Source: Datnioides undecimradiatus (lineage: Eukaryota > Chordata > Actinopteri > Lobotiformes > Datnioididae). Taken from it: a stretch of 64,000 bases of DNA. Shown here one piece after another: positions 38,501 through 47,557 of this stretch; the first letter of the stretch is position 1, and each line of letters starts with the position of its first letter. The DNA is taken from positions 19,143,285-19,207,284 of the forward strand of contig WARS01000036.1 in NCBI GenBank assembly GCA_008933995.1, given 5' to 3'. The notes under the pieces were generated by a model. It did not search any database and was not told the origin of the DNA. It saw only the letters and a program-made list of their open reading frames with translations. The position numbers and the translations under genes were made by a program.

Positions 38501-41500
38501 TGCTGTCTGCAGAACCAGGATGTTACAGCTAACCTGTTAGCAAACATCATCTAATTAAAGTAAAGTGGAGCTGTGTTTGTGCAACAGGTTTCCAAAAGTA
38601 CGCAGCGTAATTCCACCTGGATTGAGTCTGTGGTTATGTTTGAATGAGCTGATCCTGAACGTAACAGCCGCTCCTGCTCTGAATCTCATCTGTTTTCCTA
38701 AACAACCAAAACAGTTAGCTAAAAGAGGCTAAAGGGGAGCTAACATTCAGCCTTAGGACCGACCAGATTGACATTAAAGGAAATCATTTGATTCAGAGTT
38801 GATCATTGCTGACGATTGTTTGTTTGGACAGTAAAGCGTCATTCACTTTGCATCAGCAAGAACATGTTTTACTGACAGGCAGTTTCAGATGTAACTAAGT
38901 ACATTTACTCAAGTACTCAACGTTGACCAATTAGTCAGTTTTATGTTAAAAAATGTAGGTTTGCTGGTTTTCTTTTTAAATATAATATATATTTTTATTC
39001 ATTTTATGGTTTTTTGCAGTTGGCTGCACGAACGAACATCCTGACAGTGTCACTTTGGGCCCCGCTTCATCCAGTTACAACATTAACATCCTGCTTTTAC
39101 AGTAGTTTAACAGTCTCAATTGACCAGTTTCCTGCTTTGACTACTTTTACCATACTTTACTTTAGTCACAGTTTCAATGCAGGACATCTATCCAGCGCAG
39201 GATCAGCATTTCCACTAATATGTTCAATTGCATCTCCAGCTCCGTCTGTAAACGTCCCTGAGACACAGCGAAAGCCGAGAGCGCTGTTGATGAAGAGCGC
39301 TGTGTGTTGTGACGTCGACCGGTCTGTCATTCTCCATTAGAACCAAAGCTAACCAAGTGTTTTCTTCCTTACTTCAGGCTTTTGTCTGGATCTTCTTTGC
39401 TAAGTGACACCTTGAATGTTGCCTCCTCTGTTAAAATAAAGGCTCTTATCAGGCCGTGTGTCTGTGACTGCGCTGTCAGACCAGCCAGTGTTAGCGTTTT
39501 TGAAAAGAGCACATTGATTCATTTACTATTGTGCCTCAGATTATTCATCGAACCTTAAAAGAGAAATGAATCACGGCAACACAGACTGAAGTTATGTTGT
39601 TTCAGCCTGCATTTGTCTCTGCACACCTTACTCGGTGCATTTGTATTCCCGTCTCGTTCATTTTCCCATTTTGCTCTCTTCTTCTTCTTCTTCTTCTTCT
39701 TCTCCTCGTGGCTCGCACCTCCCCCGTCTCTGTACTTACACTCGAAATATGTCCGTCTCTCTCTTTATCGCCCTCGCAAACTTTGATATGGCTCTGTCGT
39801 TAACTGTGATGAATGTTCCCACGCTCTAAACTGCAGCAATCATCAGACGTTTCATTTTATCGGCATGGCACAACTAGTTTTAATGAACAATAAAACACAA
39901 ACATGCATAAAATGTTTTTTTTTTATTATTTCTTTTCTGCAGAGTGCGTTTTGGAGGAAAGTTTTTAAGGTATAATAACATTTTAGTGACACTATTTAGC
40001 ATTTAAAGGCCTCCAGGGATGTTTCTGTGTGTGGTTGGTGCATTAAGTGTCTTTTTAAAAGCTGTAAGTGGATCTAAAAAGTCTGTGCACGCTCATGAAA
40101 CTGCAGGTTTTTTAGATTTAAGGAAATAAATAACAACAATGTCAATATCAGTATTATTCCATCTTTAACGTGATCTTGTAACAAACAAAATTAAAACAGA
40201 ATTAAAATCCAAATATTTAATTATTAGAAAGATATAATTAAAATAAAACAAAATAAAATAAAAATACAAATTGAATGCATGCAAATACTGAATGCATCTG
40301 TGAGTAGAACCCAGCTGCACAGCCCGGACATGTGCAGGACACAGGTGATGGTCACGTGACAGGATTGACGAGCACCTGAGAAGAAGTTTTCTCCTCGTCC
40401 TCTGATCAACTTTGGCTCATCTTGGTGTTTGCAACGCCTCTGTGCCGCCACTTATTAATGATGCTTTTGACAGAGCGTCTCTCCTGAGCGTTTGTACTTC
40501 GCTAAAATTAGATCACTCAGTTTCTTTGGTAACTCCTTGTGGCTCATGCCTCTCCCAGTAGGGATGCAGCAGCGAAACACTGTAATCTGCTTTGAATCAG
40601 ATTAACTTTCACTGATGGCAGGTGTGTGATATTTACCTACAGGCGTTATTTTATATGTGAGAGGTTGAGTTTTAACACAGCCGGTGGCTCCGTTATGAAA
40701 GAGCGTCCAGACTTATGCATCCAGAGTGTTAAAATGTTACTAATAATTAAATATTTATCTTGTTTTTGTTTGTTATAAAATCACATTAAAGATGAAACAA
40801 GGCTGACATTTACATTATTGTTATTTCTGGGTGTGTAGACTTATTATAAGCAGCTATGAAGGTGCACGGGCATGCATGGACCCAGTCGTGCATGTCAGAG
40901 CAGAGCAGATGATGTCCTGCTCCTTGTAAACATTATGTTTATAGAGTGAGAGTGTGTGTGTGTGTGAGAGAGAGAGCTGTCTTTCCATCAAGTTTCTTAT
41001 TCACTTCCTGTTTTCAGTGTTAAAAAGCCACGGGCCGAAGCCAAATCTCTAATGGGGAGGTGCGTGACCCTGCCAAGCAACAGCATGCATCACTGTGGTA
41101 ACGGGATGATCTTTCCTAACAGCTAGCAGGCTTGCATCACATCGGCGGGTTGATGGACCGGCCTCTGGCCCCGCGCGGCAGCTGTGTTTGCACACGTTGC
41201 CATGTGAAAAATGAGTCCATGTGGAGAAAAGCAGACCGAGAGGTGAACGCCACGATGGCAGTGAGACTGTTTTAGATACAATGCTTAAAGCTACATGCTA
41301 ACATCAGAATGCTACGCGTTGACACGAGGCTGTAGATGACAGCATCGTGGCTACAATGCATCATGAGGGGGAAAGTCTGACACTGTGGGGCCCCTTGAGA
41401 CATCTGGAGGAAGTATTAAGTTGCCATGGAGACAGGGAGTTAGCATTGGGCTACAACTCTGAGTCATGGTTTTGAGTTTTGTTGTGTCACTTCCTGTTTC

Positions 41501-44500
41501 CTGTTTCGCTGGACTCCATTTCCTTCCTGTTTTCGTTCTCACCTGTGTCTCATTCGTTAATTGGCTTCACCTGTATCTCGTTAACCTTCCCTCAGCGGTA
41601 CATTTAGTTTATCTTCATCTTTCTCAGTTGCGAGTCCATCCACCTACCTCGTGTCCAGTGTTGCAGCCTTTATTTCCTGGGGCATTGCCGTTGCACGCTC
41701 TCTGATGGATTTATTTGCTTGTGTTGGATTGCTTCTACAGTTTTGACCACTGCCTTCCTCACCGTCCTTCTTATGAGTCTTTTGCTTTTGCCTTTTGTTA
41801 AAAATAAGTTGTTTAACTGCACCTATTCTGCAGTTGGAGTCTGTATTTGGGTCTTTCCCTCTTGACTTCCTGTTTCCCAGCTCACATATGCTGGAACACT
41901 TGGAGCTTTGTTTCCTTTACCCCCTAATTGTTCACATTTGGTCAAATTGGCACCATTAACAGTATTAGCATTGGTGTTTGCAGTGAATATACTCATGCAT
42001 ACTGAAGAAAACTGTGACTCAGGATGATTCTCCGGTAAGTTTTCTCTTAGGATGTTTATTCACAATGCACAAAGAAGATAATGATATCACGTCACAGTGA
42101 ATCAAACAGTATGTTTATCATGTCTGTGCTCAGACTGAGTTATGACTCAGGTGTAGCACTTTTGACATAAATTGAGTCAATGAGACACTGGGGGGGTTTA
42201 AAGTACCTTAATTGCCTCTGTGAGCGGCGTGTCACAGCCACCGCTGCGGCGCCGACAGCAGCTCGTGTTAATAACTCAACCAAATTAGCGGCCGGGTTGG
42301 GTTTTAAGAGAGCGGAGTGCACCTGTTGCTCTCCCCTCACGCAGCGGCTTCACCTCACGTCTTTACCTGTGCTGGAAAACCTCGGCTCTGGAGGAACAGT
42401 CGGGGGTCATTGGGGCATTTGTTAAGACCGCAGGCTGAGCAGAAGTCTGTCTTAGCGCAGCTCTTTAAGACAGCGAGCCGTTCACGCTGTTGGATTTGTG
42501 TGTGAAGGTAACACAAAGCGGCCTGCTGCGATGCACTGAGTCGAGAATCCATCTTGTCAGGACAGTGACAGTCATTTGGGCCAATCAGCATCCTCGGAGG
42601 GACCGCCGGCAGCAACGTGTGTGTTTTCAGTGTGACAGCGGTGAGAAACGAGTGTGTGTTTAACGCAGCTGCTGCAACAGCATCAGTTCTATCAGGACAA
42701 AGCATTTCTTCATTAAAAGAGGAGCGAAGAACGGCGCTGAAGGCTCTTAATTGGCTTCATCAAGAGTTTAATTTACAGTTTATACAAGTTTACTACATCA
42801 TATGGTTCATTGATCTGGGTTTAGTTCACTTGTGGTAGATGTTGACAGATAGACGGTTTATCCAATGAGATGCCAAGTATTTTGTAAATCTGCCCTTTTC
42901 CTGTTTCCAAGATGGCAGACTGTTTGTTCCACAGAACCATCTGGTGCGTCAGGTTTCATGTCAAAACAGCTCCAAAAGTGGCTTGAATGTGATTTGCAAA
43001 AATCACATTTTGGGTTTTTGTTGTTCCAACAAACCTTAACATGCCAAAAAATGGATTTGGATCTGAATAAGGCTAGATATGTCCTTTAGGGATCATGCAA
43101 TCTATCAAACAGGTGTTAAGATTTTCCAAACTGCAGCACAGATTTGGACTTGATGACCGACTGAGATCACCATCCGTGGAGTCATGCAGCTAGCGTGGAT
43201 ACAAACAAAGCTGCCGTGACTTCTTGCAACTTGTCCTGCAAATGTGGTAATATTCATTTTTTTCCCAAAGGATCCGACGTTTTCCTCCAACAACACCTTT
43301 TCTTATTGAGCAGCCAGTGTTTACACCGCTCCAGTGTCTGTTGCACTTTTGTAACACTGGAATAGATCCAAGACGGTAAATACACTGAGAAAGTCGGACT
43401 AAAGCAGCACCTCAGGTCACTAAAATCCCCAAAATGACTGAGGACATGCTCCTGGTGTTGAATACTGCCGCTTGCATCCTTAAAAAATAAAAAAACACAA
43501 GCTCAGACCTGAGCAGCAGTGATCAAAGCTTGCCCACCCTTCAAATTAGCATAAAGCGAGAACGACAACAGAATAGAAGCACCTGGAGCAGAACCCATCA
43601 TTAATAATAACACTAGCAGGTGAGTCTGCATGTACATAAGCATTAAATCTGGATTTTTAAAACCTACTTTTGTCTCTTTGTGAGATGAGCGCCTCACATT
43701 TGTTTTTCTCTTTCCACAAACGACACCGGGGTGAATAATTCGTCTGTGCTACTCAGCAGGAAGCGATGTCTCAAGCCCGATCACTTCGTCTGTGTTGAAA
43801 GGCTGTTCGGTCACAGCGTAATTCCCATTAGCAACACCGCAGGGGAAACGGATAAACACCAGATTAGAAAATGAGGATGTGTTAGTCCTTCCGAAGAGTA
43901 AGCACATGACTCAGACGCTGACAGATGAGATAAGTCAGCGGGCGGAGGCGGCGTCCTGGAGGTCAACGCACTGGGGTCCACTTCTGTGAGTGAGTGGTAA
44001 ACAACGCAAACTACTCAAAGGTGGCCACGCACGCAAGCTTTGGAGCAAACACACTGCAATTAGACGGACGACTGGGTGGAATAACACATCTGCAGACACG
44101 ATTTAACCGCGTCTGCAGGAATCTGGCGTCGAGACTTGCAGTATAGATGAGTGTTGTTGGACAGAAGGTTTGATTAAATCAGCGTGGGTGACGATAACAC
44201 CTTGTCGAACTGTAAGAGGTGCTAATTTGAGGTGTCAGTGATAGTAGGAGAAGTGCCTAACAGGGGAGGCAGTCATCGGTTTCAGAAGCCGCGTCGTGCA
44301 GTTTTGCATTTACTGAGCAACGAGCGATGCTATCAGCACTCGAACTGCTGCTCCACTCCCACAGGCTGAGTTCGCACTAACTCAATAAGCAAATGGGCTG
44401 TAGGTGAGAAAACAAACAGGTAATGAAGAAGAAAACCCGACTTGTATTGTCAAATAATGAGTACAGAGGTCATTTCAACCATAATTAGTTAGCAGATTAT

Positions 44501-45593
44501 ATTAACTCTAACCTTCCTTATAAACCCATTTCGTTGTAGAAACAGTTTGACATATGGGAAATTAATCTGGTTAATTCCCAGGAGTGAAATAAGAAGACTG
44601 ACACGACACTCACCAGGCTACAGCAAACAGACATTAGCCTAGCTTAGCATAAAACAGAGGGAAGGTGCTAGCCTGGGTCTGTCAAAAGCTCACTAATTAA
44701 CATGCGTTATCTTCTTGGTTTGATATTACACTAACAAGTTGTTTTGCAGCAATAAGGACGGTTGCCTAGTAACGTCACAGCGAATCAAAGACTCCAGAAG
44801 GTCACTGCACCTATCCAAGACACAGACCCTTCCTAAGACAACTTCTTTTTGTGCAAATTAAACAAGTTAGATGTTAGCTGATCAGATCTAGATGTGCTCT
44901 CCACCTGAGTACAACAGATGCACCCTGTAGCTTCCTGCTTCTTAAGGCTGAGCTAAGCTAACTGTGACCTGCACTAGCTTTATATTTAGTGTTCAACATG
45001 AGAGTGGTGTGAATCTGCTCAAGAAGTTCACATATTCTCTGTTGGCTGTAACTTCCTGTTAACCATCTGTGTTTCCGGCTTTGTCCTCAGGTCTCATCGT
45101 CGGATCCTTGATGGTGTGCTGGCTCCCCAGCCAGATCCGTCGTCTCATGATGGCTGCCGTGCCCAAGTCCCGCTGGACTACTTCCTACTTCCGGAGCTAC
45201 GTCACTCTCCACCCTGTGGCCGACACCTTCTTCTACCTCAGCTCCGTCCTCAACCCGTTCCTCTACAACCTCTCCTCCCGACAGTTCAGGGAGGTCTTTG
45301 TCCAGGTGCTGCGGTGCCACCTCACCATCGAACACATCAACAAGCGTAACCTGCGGAGCTCCCACGCTGTCTCAGGACGCTCCCTCCAGCCCCTGCTCAT
45401 CAAGTCTTTCCGTCGCAACAGACCTGACCGCTCCACCCTTGCAGAAGAGAAACCTCCTCCAACCTTTACGACCTTCCAGACAGGAAGTGACTCGGGAGTT
45501 GCTTCAAACACTGACGCGTCCTTCAGCCTGACTGAGGAGTCTGATTCAGCTCTTAAACTGAAGACAGATGCACCGTCACAGACTGAAGTGTAA
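16911..45593 (+). CDS. gpr39: GPR39-type G protein-coupled receptor, two exons, complete
   Basis: Class A GPCR of the ghrelin/motilin/neurotensin receptor group; mammalian GPR39 is a zinc-sensing plasma-membrane receptor. Exon 1 (16911-17694) and exon 2 (45091-45593) join in phase to 428 residues (human 453). Visible features: TM1 about 21-47 with GNS; LACSDLL with Asp72 in TM2; ECL1 Cys101; ERY motif 125-127; ECL2 Cys186; TM5 about 196-223; CWLP 271-274 in TM6; NPFLY 316-320 in TM7; Cys337 as a palmitoylation candidate; a Ser/Thr-rich tail. Sequons are at Asn98 and Asn182. Strong match to human GPR39 (KNVTDHMVSLACSDLL, FEACSYATILNVATLSFERY, KQTIIFL). Odd: human zinc ligands His17, His19 and Asp313, and Cys11/Cys191, have no counterparts (see findings). 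The single intron after IIFL is at the GPR39-typical site and is 27,396 nt long. Converges with lypd1. Confidence 0.95.
17863..17906. repeat. (GT)22 microsatellite just after gpr39 exon 1
   Basis: Uninterrupted GT run starting 168 nt into the gpr39 intron. Confidence 0.97.
17907..18990. other. gpr39 intron, nothing recognised
   Basis: No exon or known repeat. A short imperfect duplication 'ggtggacatc(a/g)gc' occurs around 18461 and 18487. Confidence 0.4.
19010..19320. repeat. Probable teleost interspersed repeat fragment
   Basis: Elements such as aacagcaggcggcagttgg, 'gctaaaggagctattagcag', and 'tgctgccaccaagtgacc' recur in several other places in this window (about 27.7, 38.7, 57.1-57.3 kb) in similar order, which is typical of a decayed dispersed repeat family in fish. 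Confidence 0.4.
19321..20890. other. gpr39 intron, nothing recognised
   Basis: No splice-consistent coding sequence and no repeat I can name. Confidence 0.4.
20895..21260. repeat. Degenerate minisatellite, unit about 21 bp
   Basis: Imperfect tandem repeats of a unit like 'cacaaagagacacaaaacta' run through the interval (agagacacaaaaac, agagatacaaaactaccac, gaaagacacaaaactaag, aaagagacacaaactgc and others). Because the unit is close to a multiple of three, one plus frame stays open for 117 codons with repeated KLPQRDT-like heptads; this is a product of the repeat and not evidence for a gene. Confidence 0.8.
21261..23700. other. gpr39 intron, simple repeats only
   Basis: Contains a GATGAT-rich patch (21920-21965), a (CA)13 run at 22779-22805 and AT-rich DNA near 22960-23060. 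No exon recognised. Confidence 0.4.
22779..22805. repeat. (CA)n microsatellite
   Basis: Uninterrupted CA run, gpr39 intron. Confidence 0.95.
26180..26600. other. Candidate conserved non-coding element in gpr39 intron
   Basis: A non-repetitive, compositionally balanced block (caattgcctcccatgaacc, gcttatttattgtgtttgac, cggcgcctgggtggcc, followed by a CCT-rich stretch) inside repeat-rich intron. No protein similarity recognised in six frames. The suggestion is an impression from sequence complexity, not a measured conservation. Confidence 0.2.
27015..27800. repeat. Patchy teleost repeat sequence with a poly(G) tract
   Basis: The interval includes 'gttttggtctcctgatcaac' and 'gctttagctgctacttt' (27078-27140) and 'gcggcctgctgctgag...gagctaaaagaggctaaaatgct' (27700-27760). 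These resemble pieces of one dispersed family seen again near 54.98-55.06 kb and 38.7 kb. A 17-G homopolymer lies at 27598-27614. Confidence 0.4.
27801..29370. other. gpr39 intron, nothing recognised
   Basis: No exon found. A CTCF-like motif (gctgccccctagtga, minus strand, 14 of 15 positions of the core) lies at 29052-29066. Confidence 0.35.
29377..29529. repeat. CT-rich minisatellite plus (CT)n(CA)n
   Basis: tcctctcctcc units at 29377-29440, then a (CT)n run near 29492-29515 passing directly into (CA)n to 29529. Confidence 0.85.
29530..32320. other. gpr39 intron, no confirmed gene
   Basis: A GC-rich patch at 30733-30880 is open in several frames, including a minus frame ending GPFELFNIWDPFMDSIGDDE then AWSMK and stop, but no family is recognised (see findings). 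The rest is unremarkable. Confidence 0.35.
32330..32530 (-). mobile_element. Decayed non-LTR retrotransposon (LINE) reverse-transcriptase fragment
   Basis: On the minus strand, 32502-32458 reads LFVYADDAVIFIYDN, which carries the reverse-transcriptase catalytic YADD motif (32493-32482) with the hydrophobic flanks normal for LINE enzymes. Further along the same strand, LHLTSDLALNKVM resembles the 'L.LN..KT..M' block that follows YADD in L2/CR1-type elements. In-frame stops between them show the copy is dead. Only this core is recognisable; element limits are approximate. Confidence 0.55.
32531..37640. other. gpr39 intron, mostly unremarkable
   Basis: No exon recognised. A short tRNA-like B-box (ggttcgatcc, 34986-34995) may be a SINE relic; a gctagctagctagc run is at 35027-35040; 36040-36320 is a low-repeat block that could be conserved non-coding DNA. 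Confidence 0.35.
37659..37961. repeat. Cluster of (GT)n, (AC)n and poly(C)
   Basis: (GT)n at 37659-37690, (AC)13 at 37805-37830 and a 14-C tract at 37948-37961 lie within 300 bp. Confidence 0.93.
37962..41280. other. gpr39 intron, nothing but a short TTC repeat
   Basis: (TTC)n at 39677-39703 and T-rich patches. No exon recognised. Confidence 0.4.
41470..41870 (+). repeat. Degenerate teleost interspersed repeat
   Basis: Has the order cacttcctgtttcctgttt, 'ctcacctgtgtctcattcgtt', 'ttgaccactgccttcc', 'ttaactgcacctattctgcag', 'gagtctgtatttgggtc'. I recognise this from dispersed non-coding fish elements. No coding capacity; class not determined. Confidence 0.45.
41871..44520. other. gpr39 intron, nothing recognised
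   Basis: No exon or named repeat. The stretch 42180-42720 is relatively GC-rich and low in repeats. Confidence 0.35.
44535..45040. repeat. Inverted pair of 'tagcttagcat' repeat arms before gpr39 exon 2
   Basis: The left part (44545-44660) reads gtttgacatatgggaaatta ... aagaagactgacacgacact ... tagcctagcttagcataaa. The right part (44945-45035) is an inverted copy: gctgagctaagctaactg ... tttatatttagtgttcaaca ... tgagagtggtgtgaatctgc. Both are arms of one familiar teleost dispersed repeat, here arranged as a fold-back element ending about 50 nt before the gpr39 exon 2 acceptor. Confidence 0.65.
45091..45593 (+). CDS. gpr39: gpr39 exon 2 (TM6, TM7, C-terminal tail)
   Basis: Encodes GLIVGSLMVCWLPSQIRRLM onward, TM7 with NPFLY, and a tail to ...DAPSQTEV, TAA at 45591-45593. 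The acceptor is ttgtcctcag. Matches human RLIVVTLAVCWMPNQIRRIM and the FRxVFVQVL segment after TM7. Confidence 0.95.
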
Positions 45594-46904
45594 CTGTACA
45601 ATTTAATGCAACACAGGGAACAGTAAAAACAAACCAGCCTGTGCTGTGCCATCGGAAACAAACATTCCTTATATACAGTAACCACAGTACGAAGCGTGAA
45701 GTCGGGAATTTCACTGACAGATCACGCTCACCTGACAGTTCTGGCACAATAGCAAGGCTGATGGGACACATTTAACTTCAGAAAGAGTCTGAAACTATTA
45801 TACAAATCTCAAATATTCAGTCAAGCATCACTTGGTCACAGTCTGAGTTACAGTTAAAGGTACCCAGTGGAGTTTGTGACCACTAGAGGTGCACCAAACA
45901 TTCTCCCATACGATTTCATTATAAAAGTAATGGCTGCAAAATGATGGATACATACTTTTATGTAAATACTGTTTGTATTTGAGAATGCTTAAGTTTAACA
46001 ACTCTTGGCTTCATGCTATTTGAGTCACTAACAGCAGGTGGTGCCAAAGCTGTTGGAGGCTCAGCGGTGCAACAGCAAAGATGGAGGAGAGGAGGTCTTG
46101 TAGCTAAACGTGGATATAAGTAATACTAAAATTAAAAAAGTGACTTTACAAATGTTTGTATGAGAAGCAGTCAACATCGTACCTCAATGATGCTGTAAAC
46201 TGTTTGTTTGCAGGAAAAGACTCCACAGGGCACCTTTAAAGTTCAAGTCACCGCCACACCAGCCACAGACCTCCTGCAAGTTCAGCTCCTCACGTTACTT
46301 CCACGACATATTTGGCTGTAAAATGATCTCTGTGAATAGATTAAAGAGGCCTCAACTCAAACAATAATCTTAAACTACCTTCAGTGCCATATTTTTTAAA
46401 GTGACCTGCGAGTGAAACTCCCAAAAAGGACACGTAACCGCTGCGGATGGCCGCTCATCGAACCGCGCTCAGTGCACTTCTGCTGCTCCGCCTCGGTGCA
46501 GACCTTTCTACTTTTAGTCATTAGAGATGCTCGAACGTGGGATAAGTAGTTTGAAACAGGTTCGTGTATTTCAGCATGCTCTTGTAGCTCTGCGAGCAGA
46601 CAGCGGTGTTTGTGTGAAGTGAAGGAGGGTTTCAGGATTAAAACTGAACTTTTTATGGCTTCCACTGTGTTTCTGGCTGTTGCAGAGAGCTGACAACCGC
46701 GATACAATGATGCAGCACCCCTGAGAGGTCTGAGAGCTGTGGGTGGCTTTAATATCATCACTGGCACATATGTTTGTCTCCGTCCTTCTCCTCAGTGCTC
46801 CTCCTAACACTTTACTTCTCATCCACTTCACACATTGTCTTTTTCAGCCCATGAATACAGCAAAAAGACAAGGATTGTCCCAGCTAACGGAACTGATGAT
46901 TTTG

Positions 46905-46910
46905 AATAAA
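46905..46910 (+). terminator. Candidate poly(A) signal of gpr39
   Basis: AATAAA, the first canonical hexamer downstream of the gpr39 stop on the plus strand. Confidence 0.5.
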
Positions 46911-46921
46911 TCATGTAGTTA

Positions 46922-46927
46922 TTTATT
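46922..46927 (-). terminator. Candidate poly(A) signal of lypd1
   Basis: Plus-strand tttatt reads AATAAA on the minus strand, the first canonical hexamer downstream of the lypd1 stop. It faces the gpr39 hexamer with 11 bases between. Confidence 0.5.
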
Positions 46928-47315
46928 CTGCAGAGCTTTTCCTACGGCTCAGAAAATGAACGATGGATCTGAATTTACCGCCTTTGCCTACAACATGTCT
47001 CATTTGACCTTGCAGCGTGAGCACATAAAGACAGATGAGGATGAGCCACCTGCTGCCCGACCAAAGAGCCGGGAGCTGCTCCATGCACCGCACTGTCCTC
47101 CACGTCACCTTCCCCAGCTCCTCACATCGCTGCGTCCTGATCATGTTCCTGACAAGACACATGCGGTGATCAACTCTTCTTCAGTGGTGTGTGTGTGTTT
47201 TGATGGAGTCGAGAGAACAAACACTGTACAGGGAATATACACGTTTTAACCGCTGCCTCAGTTAATATGGCTCCAGTTCGTGTTTTGTTCGTGTTCGGGT
47301 TTTAAATCTCAGCTG

Positions 47316-47557
47316 TCAGCACAGAGCGGAGGACAGCAGGAGGAGGATGTAGAGAGAAAACGCAGGGAGCCGCGGCGTGGTCAGGGGAACGGCCGCCGAC
47401 GGCTGCGGGCGTTTCTTCTGGCGTGGTCCGTTGCACAGGGGCGTGTTGCAGCAGGTGATGCACACCGAGTTGAGCTTGCCTGTGCAGAACTGCTGGTAAC
47501 CAGACGAAGCGATGAGACAGGCTCCCGACGAGGCGCAGGACTTGCGGTAGTGTATCC
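47316..47557 (-). CDS. lypd1: lypd1 exon 3 (second half of Ly6 domain, GPI signal)
   Basis: Encodes IHYRKSCASSGACLIASSGY through CCNTPLCNGP and the hydrophobic C-terminus; TGA at 47318-47316. The acceptor is ttatttcag. Confidence 0.95.

Larger units (their letters stand above)
45594..46930 (+). other. gpr39: Probable gpr39 3' UTR
   Basis: Non-coding sequence from the gpr39 stop to the first canonical AATAAA (46905-46910). ATTAAA hexamers at about 46130 and 46340-46345 could give shorter forms. Extent is inferred. Confidence 0.5.

Noticed and set aside
46743..47249. 168-codon plus-strand frame
   Set aside because: Lies in the convergent 3' UTRs of gpr39 and lypd1, with no domain and no conserved motif.
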